This document shows, piece after piece, positions 5,566 through 12,905 of a stretch of DNA of 12,905 bases. The notes under the pieces were generated by a model. The model was not told where the DNA came from and made no database searches. It worked only from the letters and a program-made list of their open reading frames with translations. The translations under genes and the position numbers were made by a program. Origin of the DNA: Stenotrophomonas sp. (lineage in GTDB: Bacteria; Pseudomonadota; Gammaproteobacteria; Xanthomonadales; Xanthomonadaceae); assembly GCA_003484865.1 (NCBI GenBank), contig DMZT01000039.1:1-12905 (forward strand). The letters run 5' to 3'. Within the stretch, counting starts at the first letter, position 1, and each line of letters starts with the position of its first letter.

Positions 5566-6858
5566 ATGACCCGCGATCCCACGCCCCACCTGCTCATCAT
5601 CGGTGGCGGTTTTGCCGGCCTCTGGGCCACCCGTGCCCTCGCCTCGGCGCACGTGCGCATCACCCTGGTGGACCGTCGCAACCACCATCTGTTCCAGCCG
5701 CTGCTCTACCAGGTGGCCACCGCCGGCCTGTCCGCGCCGGATATCGCCGCACCGCTGCGCCACATCCTCGGCGACCAGCGCAACGTTGAAGTGCGGCTGG
5801 GCGAAGTGACCGACATCGACAAGGCAGCGCGCACCGCGACCCTGGCCGATGGCACGCAGATTACGTACGACACCCTGATGCTGTGCACCGGCGCCACCCA
5901 TGCGTACTTCGGCCACGACGAATGGGCGGCTGATGCGCCGGGCCTGAAGACGCTGGACGATGCCATCGCGCTGCGCCGCAAGCTGCTGCTCGCCTTCGAG
6001 CGCGCCGAGGCCGAACCCGATCCCGCGCGCAAAGCGGCCTGGCTGAGTTTCGCCGTGGTCGGCGGTGGCCCCACCGGCGTGGAACTGGCCGGTACCCTGG
6101 CCGAGATCGCACGGCATACGCTGCGCAATGAGTTCCGCCATATCGATCCCGCCTCGGCCAAGGTCCGCCTGGTCGAGGCCGGCCCGCGCGTGCTGTCGAC
6201 CTTCCCCGAGGTGCTCTCGCTCAAGGCACGGCGGCAGCTGGAAAAGCTGGGCGTGGAAGTGCTCACCGGCACCCCCGTCAGCGACATCAATGCCGAAGGC
6301 TTCCAGCTCGGCGAGCGCTTCGTCGAGGCCCGCACCGTGGTCTGGGCCGCCGGTGTCGCCGCCTCACCGCTGGCGCGCACGCTGGACGTGCCACTGGATC
6401 GCGCCGGCCGCGTGCCGGTGCAGCCCGATCTCACCCTGGACGGCCACCCGGAGATCTTCGTCGCTGGTGACCTGGCCGCACTGACCCAGGCTGACGGCAA
6501 GCCGGTGCCCGGCGTCGCGCCGGCGGCCAAGCAGATGGGCAAGCACGTGGCCACCACGATCCAGGCGCGCCTGGCCGGCAGGCCCGCACCCGGGCCGTTC
6601 AAGTATCAGGACTTCGGCAACCTGGCGACCATCGGCCGCATGGCCGCCATCGTCCACCTCGGCCGGCTGCAGCTCTCCGGGGTGCTGGCCTGGTGGTTCT
6701 GGCTGGCCGCGCACGTGTTCTTCCTGATCGGCTTCCGCAACCGCGTGGTGGTGCTGTTGAACTGGGCGGTGGCGTACTGGAGCTACCAGCGCAGCGCCCG
6801 GATCATCTTCGGTGATGCGCAGGACGATCGCCGACCGAAACGACCGCCCACGCCCTGA
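5566..6858 (+). CDS. ndh: Type II NADH:quinone oxidoreductase (NDH-2), FAD-dependent
   Basis: NDH-2 passes electrons from NADH to membrane quinone without pumping protons. This 430-residue protein matches the usual length. It has an N-terminal FAD-binding motif IIGGGFAG (11-18), then RNHHLFQPLLYQVATAGL (38-55), a family signature. A second Rossmann motif AVVGGGPTG (163-171) binds NADH, and VFAGD-type FAD contacts sit at FVAGDLA (298-304, Asp302). APAAKQ at 318-323 occupies the quinone-site position usually written AQxAxQ; here Pro replaces the first Gln, a variant I believe is common in proteobacterial homologues. A hydrophobic C-terminus (about 372-405, with WWFWLAAHVFFLIGF) should anchor it to the inner membrane, followed by a basic tail. 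ATG 5566 has AAGGAG 6 bases upstream. Its TGA directly abuts the stop of the converging RraB-like gene. Confidence 0.94.
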   Translation: MTRDPTPHLLIIGGGFAGLWATRALASAHVRITLVDRRNHHLFQPLLYQVATAGLSAPDIAAPLRHILGDQRNVEVRLGEVTDIDKAARTATLADGTQITYDTLMLCTGATHAYFGHDEWAADAPGLKTLDDAIALRRKLLLAFERAEAEPDPARKAAWLSFAVVGGGPTGVELAGTLAEIARHTLRNEFRHIDPASAKVRLVEAGPRVLSTFPEVLSLKARRQLEKLGVEVLTGTPVSDINAEGFQLGERFVEARTVVWAAGVAASPLARTLDVPLDRAGRVPVQPDLTLDGHPEIFVAGDLAALTQADGKPVPGVAPAAKQMGKHVATTIQARLAGRPAPGPFKYQDFGNLATIGRMAAIVHLGRLQLSGVLAWWFWLAAHVFFLIGFRNRVVVLLNWAVAYWSYQRSARIIFGDAQDDRRPKRPPTP

Positions 6859-7203
6859 TCAGCCCTGCGACAGACATCCCCAGCCATCGACCTGGCCGCT
6901 GTAGGAGACCGCCTCGCTGGCGAGCAGACCTTCGAAGCCCGAGATGTTCTGGTAGGTCGGCAGCATCAGCGGATGCACCACCACCTGCCACGGGTAGTCG
7001 TCGTTGCCCTCGTACGCGGCGAATGACACCTTCTGGTCGTTCTTGAGCAGGTGCACGGCGAAGGCGATCGCCACGTCCTGGGTCGGGAAGATCAGCGCGA
7101 AATCCACCTCGCGCGGAATCGACAGGTCGTCGCCATCCTGCAGCATGTTCCAGAGCACATCGCCATTCTCATCTTCCGGGTACAACGACAGATCGCGGGA
7201 CAT
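6859..7203 (-). CDS. RraB-family protein (ribonuclease E activity regulator)
   Basis: RraB in E. coli binds RNase E and inhibits it, altering mRNA decay. This frame encodes 114 residues. It opens with LSLYPEDENGDVLWNMLQDGDDL, resembling the family's start (a helix followed by a D-G-D/S-D turn). It ends with the characteristic V-D-G-W-G motif (105-109), equivalent to YDGWG in E. coli RraB. It lacks the long acidic C-terminal tail of the E. coli protein. ATG 7203 has GGAG 4 bases upstream. A weak promoter may lie at TTGTTC 7276-7271 and TACCAT 7252-7247 (18-base spacing), so the gene may be transcribed separately from the GIY-YIG gene 86 bases upstream. Family membership is a moderately strong motif call; RNase E inhibition is inferred. 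Confidence 0.82.
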   Translation of the reverse strand: MSRDLSLYPEDENGDVLWNMLQDGDDLSIPREVDFALIFPTQDVAIAFAVHLLKNDQKVSFAAYEGNDDYPWQVVVHPLMLPTYQNISGFEGLLASEAVSYSGQVDGWGCLSQG

Positions 7204-7289
7204 GGCACTCCAGGGCTTGGGCAAGCGGATCGACGAACGAGGGTCGATGGTATGCCGCCAACGAAGGCCCGAACAACCCGCACGCGGGG

Positions 7290-7559
7290 CTACGTGGGAT
7301 CGGGCAGCGCCAGCCACGCCAGCTTGCGCTCGCGCGGTTGCCGCTTGAGCTGCCACTCGGCCTTCGACGCCGTCGCGCGGTCCGGGTAGGCGCGCATCGC
7401 CAGCACCTTCACCGGGGGGTTGGCCCGGGTGTACTTCGCCCCTTTGCCGGCGAGATGGGCCTGGAAGCGCGCGTCCACGTCGTTGCTGATGCCGGCGTAA
7501 TAGCTGCCGTTGCGGCATTCAAGCAGGTACAGGTACCAGAGGGCGGGTTCAGCGGGCAT
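7290..7559 (-). CDS. Small GIY-YIG nuclease-domain protein
   Basis: This 89-residue protein is essentially one GIY-YIG domain, as in the YhbQ/UPF0213 group. WYLYLL (8-13) stands in the GIY position and YYAGIS (20-25) in the YIG position. Arg31 and His35 follow in DARFQAH, KGAKYT lies at 39-44, and the metal-binding Glu is Glu68 in SKAEWQLKR. All catalytic-type residues are present, so nuclease activity on DNA is plausible but the substrate is unknown. No strong Shine-Dalgarno precedes ATG 7559. Instead a GATAAT (7571-7566) lies six bases upstream, suggesting a leaderless transcript starting at the ATG. An upstream in-frame ATG at 7661 is rejected because its extension would run through the riboswitch DNA. 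The gene is divergent from the gcvP riboswitch promoter. Confidence 0.9.
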   Translation of the reverse strand: MPAEPALWYLYLLECRNGSYYAGISNDVDARFQAHLAGKGAKYTRANPPVKVLAMRAYPDRATASKAEWQLKRQPRERKLAWLALPDPT

Positions 7560-7565
7560 ACCGGG

Positions 7566-7571
7566 ATTATC
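7566..7571 (-). promoter_or_regulatory. Candidate -10 element of the GIY-YIG gene
   Basis: Read on the minus strand, GATAAT matches 5 of 6 positions of TATAAT and is six bases from the ATG at 7559. The expected start of transcription is therefore the start codon itself. No good -35 is visible at 7589-7594. It lies back-to-back with the gcvP riboswitch promoter. Confidence 0.4.
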
Positions 7572-7594
7572 CCCCGGCACGGGCCCGGCGGCTG

Positions 7595-7600
7595 CTAGAA
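7595..7600 (+). promoter_or_regulatory. gcvP: Candidate -10 element of the gcvP riboswitch transcript
   Basis: TAGAAT matches 5 of 6 positions of TATAAT and would start transcription near 7607, just before the first conserved riboswitch block at 7616. The -35 region is GC-rich and poorly matched. The position fits the downstream RNA well. Confidence 0.5.
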
Positions 7601-7612
7601 TCCGCCCCGGAT

Positions 7613-7793
7613 GCAGGAGAGAGGCGCCGCGCTGGCGCCCGCCGAAGGCGCAGGCTCCCATAATCGCTCAGGCCGGTGGCTGCACAGCCACCAACCATGC
7701 ATCCGACACGCCGATCTGGAGAGAGGTCTTCAATGACCCGCCGAAGGGGCACGTGGCCTTGGCCACCGAACTCTCAGGCAAAAGGACAGAGGG
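7613..7793 (+). promoter_or_regulatory. Glycine riboswitch, tandem-type, upstream of gcvP
   Basis: The second aptamer is canonical: GGAGAGAGG at 7718-7726, a small GGTC/GACC stem (7725-7738), GCCGAAGGGGCA at 7740-7751, a GTGGCC/GGCCAC stem (7753-7766), and the CTCTCAGGCAAAAGGACAG block at 7771-7789. The first unit repeats the order: GGAGAGAGG at 7616-7624, a GGCGCC/GGCGCC stem (7623-7639), GCCGAAGGCGCA at 7641-7652 and CTCAGGC at 7667-7673. There the usual AAAAGGAC is replaced by a hairpin GGTGGCT/AGCCACC (7675-7692). Glycine binding normally switches expression of glycine-cleavage genes, which fits gcvP directly downstream. A short GACC-GCAA-GGTC hairpin (7805-7816) follows, and the region to the start codon at 7897 is the likely expression platform. 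No U-run terminator is evident, so control may act on translation. Confidence 0.9.
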
Positions 7794-7896
7794 GCACCCA
7801 GGAAGACCGCAAGGTCCGGTGGATCGCTGTCGCCCGCGACGCGCCCTGGCCCAGCCGCCTTCCGAACGTGCGTGCCCACTCTCCGAGATGCCAGCC

Positions 7897-10767
<2,871 letters not shown>

Positions 10768-10788
10768 GTGTCGACCGTTGGTCGGCAC
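10768..10788. repeat. SMAG/REP-like stem-loop directly after gcvP
   Basis: GTGTCGAC and GTCGGCAC pair over 8 positions (one G-T wobble) around a CGTTG loop. The stem begins at the base after the gcvP TAG stop codon, and that TAG occupies the position of the family's GTAG end. It differs from the 3893-3913 copy at only two bases. Confidence 0.7.
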
Positions 10789-10802
10789 GATGCCTGACAG
10801 GC

Positions 10803-10827
10803 GTACCGGCCAACGGTCGGTACCTAC
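10803..10827. repeat. SMAG/REP-like stem-loop, reverse orientation with CTAC end
   Basis: GTACCGGC (10803-10810) pairs with GTCGGTAC (10816-10823), with one wobble, around a CAACG loop that is the reverse complement of the CGTTG loop in the preceding copy. CTAC follows at 10824-10827, the complement of GTAG. It is therefore an inverted copy, facing the one at 10768. Confidence 0.7.
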
Positions 10828-10849
10828 CCGAGAACGTACGCCCCGCGTT

Positions 10850-10878
10850 GGTAGTGCCGGCCGCTGGCCGGCATTACC
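10850..10878. repeat. SMAG/REP-like stem-loop containing the stop codon of the MscS-family gene
   Basis: The core matches the 3917-3940 copy: GTAG at 10851-10854, then a GGCC-GCT-GGCC palindrome. Here the arms extend to 13 base pairs (10850-10862 with 10866-10878), with one G-T wobble. The TAA stop of the minus-strand channel gene (10876-10874) lies inside the right arm. A stem this stable between converging genes could end transcription or protect both 3' ends. Confidence 0.75.
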
Positions 10879-12019
10879 GGGATGCGTCACCCGGGTCTGG
10901 CAGAAGCGCCGGCTCACCATCTTCGGCACCGGGCGAACGCACATCGTCTGCTGGCTGCGAGCGTGCGCGACGGCTCGGCGTCACTTCCTGATTGAGCTCG
11001 GCACGGGTGCGCGGCAACGACTGAGGATGTTCGCGCGCGAGAAAATCGAGCATGCGTTCGCGCACGATGCAGCGTAGATCAAAGGCATCGCCGGAATTGC
11101 GCGCACTCACCAGCAGACGCACCTGCAGGGTGTGCTCGCTGGTCTCGGTCACCTGGGTTACACAGACCTGGCCGTCCCATAGTGCCTCGCCTTTGCAGAT
11201 CCGCTCCAGTTCAGCGCGGATCGCCGGGATCGGCGCGGTGTAATCCAGCCACAGGAAGGCAGTGCCGAGCAGGTCCGCACTGCGCCGTGTCCAGTTCTGG
11301 AACGGGTGCTCGATGAACCACGTCAGGGGCACCACCATGCGCCGCGCATCCCAGATCCGCACCACCACGTAGCTGCTGTTGATCTCCTCCACCCGGCCCC
11401 ACTCACCTTCCACGATCACCACATCGTCCAGCCGGATCGGCTGGGTCAAGGCGATCTGCAGGCCGGCGATCAGGTTGCCGAACACCGGCTTGGCCGCGAT
11501 ACCGGCGACCAGGCCGATGATGCCGGCCGAGGCCAGCAGCGCGGTGCCGATCTGGCGCACCATCGGGAAGGTCAGCAGGATCAGCGAGACGCCGACCAGG
11601 ATGATCGCGCCCATCAACACACGGCTCAGCACCCGGGTCTGGGTCTGGATGCGGCGTGCTTCGAGGTTGTCGGCCACCTCCATCGGATGGTCGCGCAGGA
11701 TCGCCTGCTCGCCCGCGGCCACGGCCCGCACCAGCAGCCAGATGACGCAGCCGGTCACACCGATGTGCAGCAGCCGCAGCGCCTGCTCGAGCCGATGCTC
11801 CTGCAGCGGCGTCGCTTCCAGCGCGGGAATCAGCAGCAACAGCGGCAGGGCGAACGCCAGCGGTCGGCTGATCACGCGCGCGATGCGGGCGCGGCGGTAG
11901 TCGCGGTCTTTCAGTCGCCGCGTCAACGCCATCAACAACCACCAGCCGCTGACCCCGATCGCCAGTGCGATCGAGATCGGCCATAGATACAACGCTGCCT
12001 GCTGCCAGTCCACGGTCAC
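10874..12019 (-). CDS. MscS-family mechanosensitive ion channel
   Basis: This encodes 381 residues from GTG 12019, chosen because AGGAG lies 6 bases upstream (12030-12026). An in-frame ATG at 12058 lacks a ribosome-binding site. Hydrophobic helices lie at about 10-32, 50-66, 84-102 and 133-151, followed by the pore-lining MscS helix at about 157-190 (GTALLASAGIIGLVAGIAAK, then FGNLIAGLQI). The beta domain follows with QPIRLDDVVIVEGEWGRVEEI (194-214) and WDARRMVVPL (223-232), typical MscS signatures. A cytoplasmic alpha/beta part reaches about residue 335. The last 40 residues are hydrophilic and probably disordered. Such channels open under membrane tension and release solutes during hypo-osmotic shock, though five-helix members may have other gating or roles. 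The gene converges with gcvP, and its stop codon lies inside a palindromic repeat. Confidence 0.93.
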   Translation of the reverse strand: MTVDWQQAALYLWPISIALAIGVSGWWLLMALTRRLKDRDYRRARIARVISRPLAFALPLLLLIPALEATPLQEHRLEQALRLLHIGVTGCVIWLLVRAVAAGEQAILRDHPMEVADNLEARRIQTQTRVLSRVLMGAIILVGVSLILLTFPMVRQIGTALLASAGIIGLVAGIAAKPVFGNLIAGLQIALTQPIRLDDVVIVEGEWGRVEEINSSYVVVRIWDARRMVVPLTWFIEHPFQNWTRRSADLLGTAFLWLDYTAPIPAIRAELERICKGEALWDGQVCVTQVTETSEHTLQVRLLVSARNSGDAFDLRCIVRERMLDFLAREHPQSLPRTRAELNQEVTPSRRARSQPADDVRSPGAEDGEPALLPDPGDASR

Positions 12020-12025
12020 TGCACG

Positions 12026-12030
12026 CTCCT
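12026..12030 (-). promoter_or_regulatory. Ribosome-binding site selecting the GTG start of the MscS-family gene
   Basis: AGGAG on the minus strand sits 6 bases before GTG 12019. The alternative ATG at 12058 has no purine-rich motif upstream, so the GTG start is preferred. Confidence 0.7.
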
Positions 12031-12096
12031 GTGTTCTCCGCAAGGAAGTGCACAGCATGCCGGTGCCGCCATGACCATCGTGTCAGGCGAATGTAA

Positions 12097-12119
12097 GGTG
12101 CGTGTCGAGGACACGCACC
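12097..12119 (-). terminator. Terminator-like hairpin after the class II DAHP synthase gene
   Basis: GGTGCGTGTC (12097-12106) and GACACGCACC (12110-12119) form a perfect 10-base stem with a 3-base loop, starting 4 bases after the DAHP synthase stop codon. On the minus strand it is followed by TTACATT, a short, imperfect U-rich tail. It probably ends that transcript before the MscS-family gene on the same strand. The stem is clear; termination efficiency is uncertain. Confidence 0.65.
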
Positions 12120-12123
12120 GGTA

Positions 12124-12905
12124 TCAGTCGGCGTAGTGCGCCTGCTTGCGCACGATCGCCATCGCGATTTCCAGCGACTGCTCGTAGTTCAGGCGCGGAT
12201 CCACCGAGGAACGGTAGGCACGCTCCAGATCGCGCTCGGTCAACTCGCGCGCACCGCCGGTGCATTCGGTCACGTCCTCACCGGTCAGCTCCAGGTGCAC
12301 GCCGCCCAGCCGCGTGCCGGCCGCGGCGTGCAGGTCGAAGGACATCTCGACCTCGCCACGCACGTTGTCGAAACGACGCGTCTTGTAGCCGTTGCTGGTG
12401 CTCTCGGTGTTGCCATGCATCGCATCGCACACCCACAGCACGCGCCGGCCATCGCGCTTGACCGAGTTCAACAGCGGCGGCAGTTTTTCGGCGATCTGTG
12501 CCGCCCCCATGCGGTGGATGAAGCTCAGGCGGCCCGGCTCGTCCTCGGGGTTGAGCACGTCGATCAGGCGCAGCAGCTGGTCCGGCTGCACCGACGGGCC
12601 CACCTTGATCGCGATCGGGTTGCGCACGCCACGCAGATACTCCACGTGCGCGCCATCGAGCGCTGCGGTGCGCATGCCAATCCACGGGTAATGCGTGCTC
12701 AGGTTCAACCAGCCCTGCTGGCGCGGCACCTGGCGGGTCAGCGCCTGCTCGTAGGGCAGCAGCAGCGCTTCGTGCGAGGTGTAGAAATCGATCCGGTTGA
12801 GGTTGTACACCTGCGTGCCGGACAGCGTTTCCATGAAACGCACCGCATCGCCGATCGAGGACACCATCTTCTGGTAATCGGTGGCCAGCGGCGAGTGCCG
12901 CACCC
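12124..12905 (-). CDS. Class II 3-deoxy-7-phosphoheptulonate (DAHP) synthase, N-terminus outside window
   Basis: DAHP synthase joins phosphoenolpyruvate and erythrose-4-phosphate in the first step of the shikimate pathway to aromatic amino acids. The visible 259 codons run to the window edge without a real start; the codon at 12903 is an internal GTG. Counting it as 1, the fragment has VYNLNRIDFYTSHEALLLPYE (32-52), KVGPS (100-104), CDAMHGNT (159-166), HLELTGEDVTECTGG (203-217) and DPRLNYEQS (235-243). Metal-ligand candidates His163, Glu205 and Asp235 are 42 and 30 residues apart, the spacing I recall for the Mycobacterium tuberculosis class II enzyme. About 200 N-terminal residues are missing, including the metal-binding Cys. 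This is the plant-like class II type, unrelated in sequence to E. coli AroF/G/H. Feedback control cannot be judged from this part. Confidence 0.94.
   Translation of the reverse strand, partial: VRHSPLATDYQKMVSSIGDAVRFMETLSGTQVYNLNRIDFYTSHEALLLPYEQALTRQVPRQQGWLNLSTHYPWIGMRTAALDGAHVEYLRGVRNPIAIKVGPSVQPDQLLRLIDVLNPEDEPGRLSFIHRMGAAQIAEKLPPLLNSVKRDGRRVLWVCDAMHGNTESTSNGYKTRRFDNVRGEVEMSFDLHAAAGTRLGGVHLELTGEDVTECTGGARELTERDLERAYRSSVDPRLNYEQSLEIAMAIVRKQAHYAD

Noticed and set aside
7510..7896. N-terminal extension of gcvP through the riboswitch
   Set aside because: The frame is open by chance. The extension is translated riboswitch and promoter DNA, and the family start matches ATG 7897.
12056..12058. 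ATG as start of the MscS-family gene
   Set aside because: It has no Shine-Dalgarno sequence, whereas GTG 12019 has AGGAG at the proper distance and begins right before the first membrane helix.

Overview
The window is typical GC-rich chromosomal DNA of a gammaproteobacterium in the Xanthomonadaceae, most likely Stenotrophomonas. The gene content fits this family. The strongest pointer is a set of short palindromic repeats carrying a GTAG (or CTAC) end next to a 'GTGCCGGCC-gct-GGCCGGCAC' type stem-loop, which match the SMAG (Stenotrophomonas maltophilia GTAG) REP-like family as I know it. No transposase, integrase, tRNA, rRNA or CRISPR array is visible. The genes look like core housekeeping genes rather than an island.

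Layout. (1) 1-1266, minus strand: an overlapping pair made of a DUF3106-like exported protein (cut by the window start) and an ECF-sigma-like protein with a transmembrane helix. (2) 1267-1703: an intergenic region between divergent genes. It has an AT-rich island and a cluster of DnaA-box-like 9-mers, including two perfect boxes in inverted orientation. (3) 1704-3884, plus: priA, the replication-restart helicase. (4) 3885-3945: a two-hairpin repeat where priA converges with a GST gene. (5) 3946-5402, minus: a glutathione S-transferase and, upstream of it, a NYN-domain RNase-like protein with a LOTUS-like C-terminus. (6) 5403-5565: a divergent regulatory region rich in inverted repeats. (7) 5566-6858, plus: type II NADH dehydrogenase, converging stop-to-stop with a RraB-like gene. 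(8) 6859-7559, minus: the RraB-like gene and a small GIY-YIG protein. (9) 7595-10767, plus: a promoter, a tandem-like glycine riboswitch and gcvP. (10) 10768-10878: three more palindromic repeats between converging gcvP and an MscS-family channel gene. (11) 10874-12905, minus: the MscS-family channel, a terminator-like hairpin, and the C-terminal part of a class II DAHP synthase that runs off the window end.

How the parts relate. Most neighbours are functionally independent. Two links are visible in the sequence. The riboswitch lies directly upstream of gcvP, a standard glycine-sensing arrangement for glycine cleavage. The DnaA-type sites lie directly upstream of priA, suggesting a tie between initiator activity or titration and replication restart. 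NYN-LOTUS, RraB and GIY-YIG all belong to nucleic-acid-processing families, but nothing here shows that they act together.

The best candidates for something undescribed are the DnaA-box palindrome and AT island upstream of priA, the membrane-anchored sigma-like protein paired with a DUF3106 protein, the three alternating complementary 8-mers before the NYN gene, and the atypical first aptamer of the glycine riboswitch. All family assignments were made by reading motifs, without database searches.
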